NCBI GenBank assembly: GCA_000827325.1 | Contig: KN832884.1 | Span: forward strand, 532,953-596,952 | Direction of reading: 5' to 3' | Source: Oidiodendron maius Zn | Lineage: Eukaryota; Ascomycota; Leotiomycetes; Myxotrichaceae | DNA length: 64,000 bases | Shown here: in pieces, positions 22,349-33,896 of the stretch | How the letters are laid out: each line of letters starts with the position of its first letter | Position numbering within the stretch: the first letter of the stretch is position 1 | The notes under the pieces: generated by a model | The model's input: only the letters and a program-made list of their open reading frames with translations | Database searches by the model: none | What the model was told of the DNA's origin: nothing | Position numbers and translations under genes: made by a program

Positions 22349-24228
22349 TCAGACGATTAAAACCAGGCAGCCGAGGGAATTCATACACATTTCCCAATCC
22401 CACTCCTCACCCCTCTGGTCTCTTTTCTGCCAGCACTTTTCCATAATCCTGAGGGCATTTCTCGCGCCCCCAAACATATACACTTCTGCACTCATCCCCA
22501 TAACCAACTCCTTAAACCATTCTTCTTGCTCGTTAGTCGCCATGCATCCTGTGACGCAGAGAGGCCACACCAAGCTACGGAGCAATCTCTCATTCGATAG
22601 CTCCCTAAACATGGTCATTGCAGTTGCCACATTTTCCCGGATCTCAGGGAGCGAGTACTGAAATCCCGAGACTACTACGTGCAGGTACACAAGCGCCGCA
22701 GTAGCAAACAACCGCGAGACCTCTTCCTCCGCTCTCTTCGACTGCTGAACCTCCTCGTTCAATATTTGCCTCGCAGCTTCAAGCTTCTCCGCAATACTCG
22801 TCGCCCGCATGACCAATTTCATATTATTCAACTTCCCTCCGTCTCTACACTCTCTCTTCCACGCCTCCAATTCAGCGATGTGGGAAATGAAAATCATGAC
22901 TTCACTTCTGCACCCCATGACCTCATCCAGCCTGATCAAAGGCTCCAGCCCAGTTAACAACGGCTCATGGTACTCATGCAGAAGAGGTCTCAAGCCCGTA
23001 GACACGCACGCCAGGATATCGAACCATATCAGCACTGCTGAAAGGAATATCGCCGCGCAAGTGTTTGCGCTGTACACTTTCCGGCCATGCCGGTCACGGG
23101 GATTGGTGATAGCTTCCCAAGCTGTCTTACATGTGGCTGGAGGGCCGAGGAAGGCCGTGAAGAGAGCAATGGCGGCTTGGAGATGTGTCTTCCAAATCTC
23201 TGCGCCGCCGACGAATAACTATTTCCATATCAGCACTTATCTCTTACTCTTTAGACGGAGTAATTGAAAGGAAGACAAACCTCAAAAGCAATCATCTGCA
23301 CAATACTCGCCAGCGCATTAATCCTACGATTCACGTCCTCCTGCGCCCTTCCACCGACAACCAGTTCCGGCACAATTTGATACAGCTCCTTCAGCGCTAA
23401 CGTGTGGTGCTTCTGCAGCTCTTCCCACGTCTGGATCTTGCATCTTAGATTCTGCGCCACATTCAGCGCACTGTGGTGGTATGCGCTGACGCTCAGCGCC
23501 GCGTGATACAGAGGACTGGTGCGGATGAGCAGGGAGAGCAGCCAACCCCGGCCGCCGTGGGAGACGGATGGATTGTAGAAAGGGAATTCGATGGGAAAGA
23601 CATGGTCGAGAAAGTGCATAAGGAGGCGTTCACGGTGGTCTGCAAGGACCCGAGGGGGTGTGGATCGTCCGTCTTCATCATCAGCTTCTTCCTCGTATTC
23701 ATATCCCGAGAAGGGAGGAAGGGTTAGTGTGGCGAGGTCGTGGATGGCAGACGATCCTGGGATTGAAATTTCGTTTCGCCTGAAATGGTTCGAGGCGGAG
23801 GGGGGGGTAGTCGTTATTGTGTTGGGGGACTTGTCGGAGTGAGAGGACATCTCAGGAGTCAATCCTGGCATCTGGCCATCGGAGTCTCCATGATTACTTA
23901 CAAGGAGAGAGGGCGACAAATGCTCCGCTAGCGGTGAGACTTGGGATTCCTCTCTCTCCTCTCCACGCGCCTTTCTCCTATTCTGTTTTCTTAGAGAAGC
24001 ATGCAAGGCCGCTCTCCGATTCATCGACACCTTTACAGCATTCTTGATCCGCGTCGCGCCCTCCCTCTCCCTCTCTCCTCCATCCACCCACTCAGGCTTC
24101 TGGTTAAATGCATAGCAATATATGCTTAATGATAGACATGCATTGCATTCAGGGATATTCTCGTCGCATTTCTTCTTCCTGATTCGGCAAGTCCAGCAGC
24201 CACGCTTACTGCGGGTACCTGAAGCCAT
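22349..24228 (-). CDS. Zn2Cys6 transcription factor (Fungal_trans_2 / Acr-2-like)
   Basis: Exons 24228..23281 and 23218..22349 (62-bp intron, GTTTGT to AATAG) encode 605 residues. The ATG at 24228 gives MASGTRSKRGCWTCRIRKKK; the upstream extension starts with GTG and was not used. The zinc cluster is Cys11, Cys14, Cys21, Cys28, Cys31, Cys38. A basic linker and a long low-complexity region follow, with repeated serine and threonine. Then comes a Fungal_trans_2-type domain (FLDHVFPIEFPFYNPSVSHG, SPLYHAALSVSAYHHS). It is a nuclear DNA-binding regulator, divergent from an alpha/beta hydrolase gene with 587 bp between starts, so it may control that gene. No disabling mutation was seen. Confidence 0.9.
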
Positions 24229-24815
24229 GTCGACGAAGAGTATGGTCGACACTTGTAGCGGAAGCAGATCTCTAGGAAGCGACCCGGTTAAACCTCATCG
24301 CTGTCCTGCATAAACAATCAGAAGCTAGGCAGCTAGCTTAGCACCCTGTAAAACGCCATCAAGAAGCAATATCCCTTTAAATTCAGCCGTTGAGCGTTGA
24401 CGATAAGGCCTTGGTTTTGACGTAAATAACGTTGTATTTCAGCATATGGGCGGCTACGCTAGAAAACCCGCGCGGCTTGACAACGAATCTGATTATGCAT
24501 TCGCTGACCAACACACAAATCCTCTCCCCCCGGGCAGACGGATTAATGACCTAATCCATGTGCATGCAGATTTCCCGCGGAAAGATACAGATGTTATGCC
24601 ATCATACCCTGAGATATAGTGATAAGTGTAGACTCTCAGAAATATATAAAGTAGGTTCCAATCTCCTTGAAGGTCTTACTGCGAAAAAGTAAGACATCAG
24701 TATCTTAAACGACCACACATTTCCCCTCAATTCAGACCCATCGAGTATCTCAATTTCTATGTTATACTATTTATCCCAACTTCATATATAAACAAACAGC
24801 CATATATTAATCAAA
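24229..24815. promoter_or_regulatory. divergent promoter of regulator and hydrolase
   Basis: It contains a TATATAAA at 24643-24650 oriented towards the hydrolase and CG-rich half-sites such as CCCCGGGCAGACGG and CCGCGG near 24530-24580. No gene was seen. Confidence 0.4.
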
Positions 24816-25986
24816 ATGGACGAGGGCAACGAGCAAGCAATTCAAAACCTCGGCCTCTTCAACAGCTTCACCATCCCTTACAAAACCGTCAACAACCATG
24901 AAATCACCACAGATATCCTCATCCCCAAGGACATCAAGCCGGGGAAACATCCACTCCTAGCGCGGTTCCATGGAGGCGGTCTCGTAAGTTCCCTCTCCGT
25001 CTCTCTCTTCTTTTTCCCGAACCAAGCCTCTCACCGAAGCATAACCTCTTTCATCATCTTATGAATAACAAAAATAGATCACGGGGTCAAGCTCCTTTAT
25101 CGGCTTCTTCCCCGCCTGGGTGTCCGAATACGCACACGCGAAATCTGCTGTAATCGTGATGCCCAACTACCGCCTCCTACCCGAAGCTCGCGGCGCAGAT
25201 ATCCTCGAGGACATCAGCGACTTCTGGGCGTGGGTCACAGGGGGGAAACTCCAGGCCTTTGTGGAGAGTCGTGAGGAGGCGAAAGGAGTGGTGATTGATC
25301 TTGAGAAGATATGGGCCCATGGAGAGAGCGCTGGTAAGTGTTTTGTTCTTCTTCCATCCTCCATTTTTCTCGCCTATTCTCTTAACTTCCTCACTATAGA
25401 ATCCACGCAGGATGCTAATGACGCAACAGGCGGCTACCTCTCAATCCAATCCGGCCTCCTGCTCCCACCTGGCACCCTCAGAATCATCTCCGCCGCCTTC
25501 CCCATGCTCGACTGGCACGACCCATGGTACACCACGCCCCACACCGCTCCTTCGCCCATAAACAAGCCCTTCTTCAACGCACCCCTCTTGCCCCGCTCCC
25601 TGCTCACATCCCATCTCCAATCCCTGGCCCCTGGGTCCACGATCTCCGCCGCCGATCCCCCAGAGCGTATAGATCTATTGTTAAGTATTGGCCAGCAGGC
25701 TCGCTGGACAGAGTTCATAGGAACAGAAGAGAAATTGTATCCGATGCAGGAGATTGAGAAGAGAGACGAGTTCCCCCCAGTGTTTATATTTCACGGGAAG
25801 GATGATAGTGCGGTCCCAGCAGTTGGGACTGAGAGGTTTGTGGATGTGTATAAGAGGAGGTTTGGCGCTGAGAAGATCCTATGTAGGATTGAGGAGGGAG
25901 ATCATGGGTTTGATAAGCCCTCCAAGTTGGAGGATGAGTGGTTGGTTGAGGGTTTGGGATTTGTGGAGAGGGAGTGGTTGGGGTGA
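24816..25986 (+). CDS. alpha/beta hydrolase fold esterase (HSL-like)
   Basis: Exons 24816..24983, 25078..25333 and 25430..25986 encode 326 residues. The oxyanion-hole motif HGGG is at 52-55, the nucleophile Ser140 lies in GESAGG (created by the second splice junction), Asp267 is in HGKDDSAVP and His300 in EGDHGFDK. This is the alpha/beta hydrolase-3 (hormone-sensitive-lipase-like) arrangement of small cytosolic fungal esterases. Membership is clear but the substrate is not; relatives hydrolyse short-chain esters, lactones or acetylated metabolites. The divergent Zn2Cys6 regulator is a likely controller. Confidence 0.9.
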
Positions 25987-26467
25987 CGGGATGTGTTGAA
26001 GGGGAGGAGTAGTTGATGCTATTGAGAGAATATCACCGTCCTATTTTCAAATATTAGCATTTCGAAGAGTTGTCATAATTCGAATGTTTGGCAGTTGTTC
26101 AGGGACATAATAGGATGTCGAAGTTGCCTGGGCCAACTTGTACCAGAGAATCACAATAAACACAAGCACCCGCCAGCACTCTTCAGTGGAATGTTTCCAT
26201 TCGATTTTAGTCACCGTATCTTCACTAATCTATCGGACCATGCAGTAAAAGACCATGAAGGACCAGCGAAAGCACAACTCAAGGGAACACAGAGGAAAAT
26301 TTGCCTGGGTAATAAAGTACAGCAGTGATTGGGGGAGCCCGGATCAACTGCAAGCCGCACCAGCACCGTATCTTAGCAGATCGGCATGTCGCAGCTTCCA
26401 CCTGCCGCACCTCACATTACTCCCCCTTCAAACCCCCACATCTATACAAGCTGCGCGCTTCGACCGT
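25987..26467. other. convergent 3' intergenic region
   Basis: 3' flanks of the hydrolase and ADP/ATP carrier genes. Nothing further was recognised. Confidence 0.5.
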
Positions 26468-28021
26468 TTACTTGAAAGCCTTGCCGAACATGAGGACCTG
26501 CAGTTGATCGTAGATGGAGAGAACACCAGCACCAGCAACACCACGTAGGATGTTGGCACCAGCACCCTTGAACAGGGAGCGGACACCCTCCTTAGCGACG
26601 ATCTGGCGACCGGCATCGAAGGAAGACTTGTACTTGACGGCCTCACCAGAAGTCATCATCATACGACGACGGATAGTATCCAGAGGGTAGGAAGCGATAC
26701 CGGCACCGGTGGTGACGGACCAGCCGAGCATGAAGGAGGCCAGGAAGTTACCTTCGAGAGGTCCGACCAGGATGACGGGCTTGAGGGAATCGTACATGCC
26801 GAAATACAGACCACGGTAGACGACGATACCAGCAACGGAGGGACCAAAACCGCGGTAGAGACCGGCGACACCATCAGAGGCCAGGGTCTTCTTGTAGACG
26901 TCGATCAGGCCGTTGAATTGACGATCACCTCCAGTCTTGGCGTTTTTGCTATCGTTGGCCAGACGGGTACGGGCGTAGTCCAGGGAGTAGACAAACAGCA
27001 GGGAGGTGGCACCGGCAGCCTGCGGAGATCAGCGCGAGCTCGTTAAATTTTTCCGGAGCAGAATTAAAAACTTACACCACCGGAGGCCAAGTTACCGGCC
27101 ATCCACTTCCAGTATCCATCACGTTCCTTCTTGAAGGAGAACATGGACTTGTAGGTATCACGGAACGCGAAGTTCAAAGCCTGGGTGGGGAAGTAACGGA
27201 TGACGTTGGCGGTGTTACCACGCCACAGCGAAGCAACACCCTCTGTGGCAGTGGTTCGGCGGAAGCACTCTATGATACCATCGTACTTGCGGTCCAGACG
27301 GCCAGACTTCAACATCTCATCCTGCGCGGCGTCAGTTCTATGTTATGGGGCCTCACGTCTACAACTGGAAGAGAGTGGGATAGGAGATGTAATCAGATGT
27401 TATCTAGTGCAATTGAACATTCATAGGAATACCCTAATGCGGATATCCGGGATGATGTTGATCGAGGACATTGGAGAGATAGCAGGAGGTGAAAACGTAC
27501 CTGATTCTGGATCAAGAGCTTGACACGCTCGATGGGAGCAGCGGCAGTCTTGGAGACGGCAGCGGAGACACCACCCACTGTTATCATTGTCAGTAATCAC
27601 AGGACGCTCGTATTTTATACCCGGCCATCATCCATCGCTGAGTATTAAGCGCAACAGCGATAACAATCGGGAAGAGCAGAATAGGATAGCCATACTCAAG
27701 AAATCGATCACGAAGGGTGGCCTGCGATAGAATCAGGTCAGCTTCAAGCATTTTTCCGATGGTGGAGCAGGAGGCTAAAAAGATAGATCGGATGCGATTG
27801 AGCCCCGGCTGAGCTGGCGACGCCATTGAAAAGTATCCCCAAGCTACTATACATATCCAGCGAGGTAGAATGAGGCCCATTGGAGCTCATCCTCGATGGT
27901 GGTGGGCGCTGTCGACGGGCGTCGATGGCAACACGCGGAGGACAGATCAGGACAGTAGGGAGCAAAGGAGAGGTACGTACACGCCCATAATGGACTGCTT
28001 CTTTGGGGGTTCGTTGCTCAT
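26468..28021 (-). CDS. AAC: mitochondrial ADP/ATP carrier
   Basis: A five-exon model: 28021..27981, 27721..27696, 27577..27501, 27321..27076, 27019..26468, total 313 residues. The second exon is only 26 bp and encodes PPFVIDFL, which restores the first helix before [20 protein letters not shown]. Three mitochondrial carrier repeats with PxD/ExxK signatures are present, and the ADP/ATP-carrier signature RRRMMM occurs in [13 protein letters not shown]. The protein exchanges matrix ATP for cytosolic ADP across the inner membrane. It is a single-copy core gene and codon use is strongly biased, as expected for high expression. The first intron (27722-27980) is unusually long for this genome and may carry regulatory sequence. 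Confidence 0.97.
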
Positions 28022-28989
28022 GGTGGCGGTGGTCTGGGGGGAAACCAATGGAAGATCTGGAGAAGAGAGAGGAGATGGGAGATGAGAGTGAGAGGAGATG
28101 AAGTGGAAGATCGAGAAGATGGAAGAGATGGGACAGGAGGAAAAGTTTTTGTTGCGAAAGGGACACTGCGGCTTTAAAACAAAATCGGGTTAGCGGGAAT
28201 TCAGGATTTGCCGTATTTTCCCGACGCGAAGGGCCAGAATACCGTATTTTATGTATTTTCGAATGTATTTTGGACATGCAGAATTTATACTCGTCCGATG
28301 CAGACATCAGATGAAGAGAAGAGCATAGTTGTATAAGAATTTCACAAGTGGAAACCAAAGACGTCTTGTTTTATCTAGATAAGCCTAGTTCAGCATTGTC
28401 CAACGCTCTACGCGGGCCATATGTCAACACTGGACTGAACAGGACAGTCAGGAAGGACGGACAGAGCAGAATTACCTCTTGCCATATTGGCTTAGCAGCA
28501 GGAGATCATATTCAAATAGAAGGCCCTGCAGACGCTCTCTCTGCTCTCTATTCCTGAGCTGAAAGCTTGACTGACTAAGGTGGGCATCACGGGACTCGAC
28601 CTTCGGAGGACAACGGAGACGGGGACACCGAATGCGTTACCTATACAGAACTGATCCTTAACTAAACAACAATTGACCAGGCGTTTCAGCCTTGTTGTAG
28701 TCCTCACAATCCAGTTTTCTTAGCGTACCAGACTTCTGCATCGGATTAACAATTCCGTTCCCATTTGTCTTTCGTCGCTGTAGAAAAACGTCGCCAGCAC
28801 CGTGGCAACGCAAGCGAGACCAATCTTGGTTCGGCGCGCTTGCGGGTAAACATCACCACATGGACCACCCAAGGCTGAACATTAATTCCTATCATTATTA
28901 AGGACGCTGTGGAACTTATCCACTACATACCACGACCATTCTCCCCTCCATTCAGCCCCTTTAATCAATAGAACGCTTTCAAACCACAT
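28022..28989. promoter_or_regulatory. divergent promoter of ADP/ATP carrier and coiled-coil gene
   Basis: About 970 bp. The carrier side (28022-28150) is a purine-rich stretch on the plus strand, so pyrimidine-rich in the leader of the carrier, as often seen in strong fungal promoters. No gene was identified. Confidence 0.45.
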
Positions 28990-30726
28990 ATGGAGCCAGC
29001 CTCCAGGTTCCCGGGTCCCTCAAGTTCCCCCCTCCACCCCATCTCTCCTGAGCGCGCAAACCAGCGTCCTCTCTCGACCTTCGAGCTTGAGTCGCCACTC
29101 AGCGGGCGTGGGCGACATGAGCGTGAGAGCTCAGTACAGGAGAAAATTGCAGCCTTCAACTCTGTTGCCTTCCAGGGCAAGCAACTCGAGCGGAAGGCGA
29201 ATGATGCTGCTCTCAAGAGGGCCATGGTGGGCAGAGAGGAGGCCGAGAGCGAGATGCGCCGGTACAGGGACGAGGCGCGGACACTACGACGACATGTCGA
29301 GGAGGGCAGGGATAGAGAAAGGAAGGTGGGGGAGAGATTAGAGAGTGTTATGGTATGTTACTAATTGCACTGATTGTACTCCCGCACTGTCCCTGACCCC
29401 GTGCAGGAAAGCTATGGTAGAGCCAAAGAGACCCATGCACACACTCAAGCACTGTGGGAGAAGGAGATACGGCGCGCACGCAAAGAGAACTTTAAGTCAC
29501 AGTCGGTTGTCGTCAAGCTGCAAGAAGAGTTGAAGACCGCCCGCACGGTGGCCAAGAACGCTGAGGCAGATCTCGAGCAAGAGAAAGAACGCAGCGCTAA
29601 GAGAGAACAAGAGGCGTTCGCAGCTCGATACCAGCTAGTCGGAGTTCAGGAGGAGCTGGCACAGATGCAGGAGAAGATCAAGCTGGTAGAACAGGAGCGA
29701 GACGCACTCAGGACGATCGCCAAGAACGAGGAGATTGCTAGGATCGCAGCAGAGGGACGAATCCCATTACCTGCTTTGCCAGAAGACGACGAGTTTGCAT
29801 CGCCCAAAAAGTCGCCTAAAGCTCTGCAGCCAGTCACCATCACATCTTCTGCTGCGAGCGAGGAAGAGCTAGAGGAGATGAAGATGCGATTGACATGGGA
29901 GCGGCGACGAGCAGACAGAGCTCTAGACAGAATCGAGTTCCTCGAACTTGAATGCAGATCCAACTGCTGCTCATCTAGAGGTTCAGTGGTTGAACACCCA
30001 GAAAAGATCTCAGCAATCCGAATAGCTCCCACGAACACAGTCTACGTTCCAGCAGAAGGGGTGTTCAGAACAGTATCACCACCCCTGGAATCTCCTCGTA
30101 TCCCTTCAGCGCAACAGATGCCTCCTCCACCGAGCATTCCCTCTCGCGAGCCTCTTCACTACGCTCGCACGCCTTCATGCGAGCCACCATCGCAAGCGGT
30201 GCCACCTGACATGAACACGTCTCTTCTCTCTCTACTCGACCCCCAGAGTAGAAGCACCACACCAATGGAGTCCAATATGCCAAGCACATTCTCGGTCCCA
30301 ACCATCTCAGGCAATTATCCCACCAACCCCTCCCCACCACCTCACCACGCCTCTCCTTCTCCCAGCTCCTGTTCCCAAACCCAACCTCGCTCCCCCACAC
30401 ACCACTCTCCCTCGTCACCAGAATGTTCCGAGCATCTAGAACCTGAAGCCCATCACTCCATCTCCCGCACCACGACGACAACCACCACAATTCCCCTCGC
30501 TGCTCCTGCTTCCGCCCCATCCACCTCGAGCATGAGCACGATATCCCGCGAACAAGCCCTCGCGCAGATCCGCGAGCGCCGCGGTCGCGCAAGAAGTCTT
30601 GCCAATGGCACCACTCCGAAGAAACCTGCTGTCGTGACAGCCGATTGCAGGCGCGATATCTCGGCGCCCGTGGGACCGGGGGCGAAGGGGGTGATTGTTA
30701 GAGGACGGAGTGTAGTGAGATCTTAA
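28990..30726 (+). CDS. coiled-coil protein, spindle-pole-like
   Basis: Exons 28990..29352 and 29407..30726 (54-bp intron) encode 560 residues. After a short proline/serine-rich start, residues about 45-245 are a long charged coiled coil (QEKIAAFNSVAFQGKQLERK, YGRAKETHAHTQALWEKEIR, VKLQEELKTARTVAKNAEAD). The rest is proline/serine/threonine-rich and disordered, with a short helical, basic segment EQALAQIRERRGRARSLANG near the end. I recall similar Pezizomycotina proteins annotated as spindle-pole-body related, but I cannot prove this from sequence. A structural or scaffold role is an inference from the coiled coil. Confidence 0.8.
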
Positions 30727-31746
30727 ATCGGAGATGGAATAGAAATGGGAGCGAAAAGAATGTTGTGAGAGAGCAGGCATGGCCAGGCGTTTTTCCTTAT
30801 TTCTTCACTCCCGGCGCTTGGCGTGGCATTGTCCAATTCGTCTGGTCTTTTTATTCCAAAAGAATATTCTGCTTCATTTTCGTTTCTGCATGGATGGCGG
30901 AGGGTTGTGGTTATGTTTTATGTTTTATGTTCATGTTTACGATATCACTGTGTGAGGAGAGAGGATCGAGATAGGGAGGAGAGTGGAGATAGAATAGTGT
31001 AGAGTAATGATTGTGTGAGAGATTGAGAGATTGATACCTTTTTCTATAAACTTTACCTTGGCCTTCGTATTTCAAGTTATGATGAGATTTGTGATATAAG
31101 TATTTAAAAGAGGATGATGGGCAGTTCAACTTTTAACAATTTTAAGTGGATGTATAGATAACCCGATAGTTTTTGGCAGGGGACAAAAACCCCATTCGGT
31201 ATTCGTATGATGAAATCTCTAAAAATCAAGTTAAATTAAATTAGCTCAGTAAAATAAAATAAAAACTTGAATATTGGCCCGTCTTTTTGGGGTTGGGAGT
31301 TGTGTGCCGCCGCAGGGCCTCCCGGGGGGGTGGGGGGAGGTGGATGGGGAAAAGGGCAGGTAGTGTGTCAAGCAGAAAACTATGAATCTGCAAAATATTA
31401 CAAGACAAGACATAAAATATTATGAACAGTTCTATTGTTCATATAAAGGCCAGCGCAGAGTATATTTTTATAAAAGTCTTGGTATGGGCCTGTTGCCTGT
31501 ATTTCGTGCGGGTTAATATCAAACACACCAACAGTTTTAAAGCACACCGCACATATGTAGATGATATGCATTTCAATGTTTGATTGATCGATCCATAGGC
31601 TATCATTCCACCCTCATCTACGAGACAGAATGAGCATAAGACCAGGCCAACCCAGCCATGAGGGCACAAGCATAAGCAACTCCTGTCCATGAACCCATGC
31701 CGGCGCACACACACATAACAACACAACACACCCCCTTCCTCCTCCT
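30727..31746. other. intergenic with a G-rich tract
   Basis: About 1 kb, convergent between the coiled-coil gene and RPS5. It holds a G-rich run at 31324-31356 (G tracts of 7, 6, 4 and 3). Otherwise it is low-complexity and AT-rich. Confidence 0.5.
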
Positions 31747-32621
31747 TTACCGATTGCTCTTCGCCACACGCTCCAGCTCGTCCTTCTTCTTGATGGCGTA
31801 CGAGTTCGAGCTACCCTTGGCGGCGTTGATCAGCTCCTCGGCAAGACACTCGGCCACGGACTTGACGTTGCGGAAGGCGGCCTCGCGGGCACCGATAGTC
31901 AGGAGGGCGATGGCCTGGTTCACGCGGCGAAGGGGTGAGACATCGACGGCCTGGCGACGGACGGTACCGGCGCTTCCGATACGGGTCGAGTCTTCGCGGG
32001 GCCCGCAGTTAACGATAGCGTCGACGGCGACTTGGATGGGGTTCTGGTCGGTCATGATGTGGATCTGCAGAGATTTTGTTAGCGATGACTATATCGTGCT
32101 ATAGTAGTAGTTTGAAAGCACACACAATCTCAAAGGCGTGGTCAACGATGCGGACGGCCATGAGCTTCTTGCCGTTGTTGCGGCCGTTCATCATCAGCGA
32201 GTTGGTCAGGCGCTCGATGATGGGGCATTGAGCCTTTCGGAATCGCTTCTGGGCATACCGGCCGGCGGAGTGGGAGATGTAGACGGGGGCGCGGATCTGA
32301 ATGTAGTCGCTGGGGTATGTTAGCAGTCGTTCGTGATGTGATTGTAGTCCTCCTCTGGCTTTCTTTCCGCTCCCCTCTTCCCCTCTGCTCTGGCGATTAG
32401 GATTCTTACGTCAATGAGATATCGCGGATCTCGACATCTTCATAGCTCCTATATAATTCAACGTCAGCCTTGCTCGTCCAATCCTTCATTTTCTCTTGCT
32501 TTCCCTCCAGGGTGCCATACCACTTGTTGAAAAGCTTGATGCTTCCAATCTCCTCGGTGACCTCCTTGGGCAGGACTTGGTAGCCCGCGACGGCCTCGAC
32601 TTCGACTTCTCCGTCAGACAT
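31747..32621 (-). CDS. RPS5: 40S ribosomal protein uS7 (RPS5)
   Basis: A four-exon model: 32621..32521, 32448..32410, 32309..32126, 32064..31747, total 213 residues, the usual fungal length. The first intron (72 bp, GTATGG to ATATAG) contains no stop and stays in frame. Reading through it would insert 24 foreign residues into the conserved block [18 protein letters not shown], so splicing is certain. The remaining sequence [20 protein letters not shown] and [19 protein letters not shown] is nearly invariant in eukaryotes. It binds the 3' head of 18S rRNA near the decoding site. It shares a 262-bp divergent promoter with RPS25. Confidence 0.98.
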
Positions 32622-32883
32622 GGCTGTGATCTGACTGTGAAGGTGTGGTGGGGGAGAGAGTTGGGTGTTGGAGATTTCGAAATTCCAGAGCGGTCTCGTC
32701 GTCAAAATAATTCTTCGCGGTGGAATTCAATGTGTTCGGCTGCATCACGTGAATACTAACCACCTCCGTGCTAGTCGAGGGCTTCTCTGCGCCCGCAACC
32801 CTGACAAGCGAGATTTTGAGATTTAGAGGAGGGAGAAAAGCGAGAACTACGACATCTCGACATTCCAGACATCGACGTTCACC
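32622..32883. promoter_or_regulatory. divergent promoter of RPS5 and RPS25
   Basis: Only 262 bp separate the two ribosomal-protein starts, so both genes must share regulatory DNA. No canonical TATA box is evident on either side. Confidence 0.6.
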
Positions 32884-33388
32884 ATGGCACCAGCAGCAAC
32901 TGGAGCAAAGAAGCAAAAGAAGAAGTGGTATGTAGTATCGATGCTTTGCCGATTGATAACCCCAAACTGATGTATCTGGTGTAGGTCGAAGGGAAAGGGT
33001 AAGGCCCATTGCCCCTCTGTACAAGACGCCAGAAGATACACAGCGACGGAGATGGCTATACGGTATTGAAATATCATACTGACAACCCGCAGTCAAGGAC
33101 AAGGCCCAGCACTCTGTCATCCTCGATAAGGCCACTTCCGAGCGTCTCTACAAAGATGTCCAGTCCTACCGTCTCGTCACGGTCGCCACCCTCGTCGACA
33201 GACTAAAGATCAACGGCTCGCTCGCGCGGAGATGTCTGGCGGACTTGGAGGAGAAGGGACAGATTAAGAAGGTTGTTGGACACAGCAAGTTGAGCATCTA
33301 CAGTACGTCCCTGACCCCGCTGAGAACCCTCGGAACACTTTTTGCTGACTCTCTTAACACAGCTCGTGCGGTCGCTGCTGCGGAATAA
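32884..33388 (+). CDS. RPS25: 40S ribosomal protein eS25 (RPS25)
   Basis: Exons 32884..32927, 32985..32998, 33093..33302 and 33363..33388 encode 97 residues. The second exon is a 14-bp microexon that contributes part of KKKWSKGKVKDKAQH. The protein starts MAPAATGAKKQKKK and continues with the winged-helix core VILDKATSERLYKDVQSYRL and LARRCLADLEEKGQIKKV, ending AVAAAE. It is a component of the 40S head used in translation, including IRES and hibernation contexts in other eukaryotes. Microexon placement follows from perfect GT-AG junctions and full agreement with the eS25 family. Confidence 0.97.
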
Positions 33389-33896
33389 GGGATCGATTAT
33401 TGCCAGAATTACTACGAATATCATGACCGCTATCCCTTGAGAATGAAAGGGTGGTAGATGGACATGGGTTGGGCATTTGCAATGGGTCTGGGACTTTCGG
33501 TGTAGCATATTCAATCGAACTGCTTCTCAACTGCATCCTAACTACGATCAATTGGACTCGATTGACTGAGACTTACATATATGCATATCTGAAATTGCTG
33601 GTGTGAAATTTGATGATGGTTGAGACGTAATGTAGAACCAGATATGTCGGATCGGAGTAACATGTAAGCTGCCGGAACATCGAGCTTCCGCGATAGCATC
33701 GCATACGGCAGGAACTCCAAAGTCGTAGACCTGGATTCCATGTCCTTTAGCCCTCTTTTACATTATAACATCATAGCGGTGATAAGAAGGTGAGCTAAAT
33801 GGATCAATTCCATTGACATCATCATATTACCCGCCTCTGCCATTCATTGACCACCTTTCTTTGTCCCTTGCTCGGCCTGTAATTCCAGCATCCAAA
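33389..33896. other. intergenic
   Basis: 3' flank of RPS25 and promoter of the DAP1-like gene. Nothing specific was recognised. Confidence 0.45.

Noticed and set aside
30065-30592. 175-residue minus-strand frame inside the coiled-coil gene
   Set aside because: It lies opposite the proline/serine-rich coding tail and has no domain; low-complexity sense sequence often leaves the antisense open.
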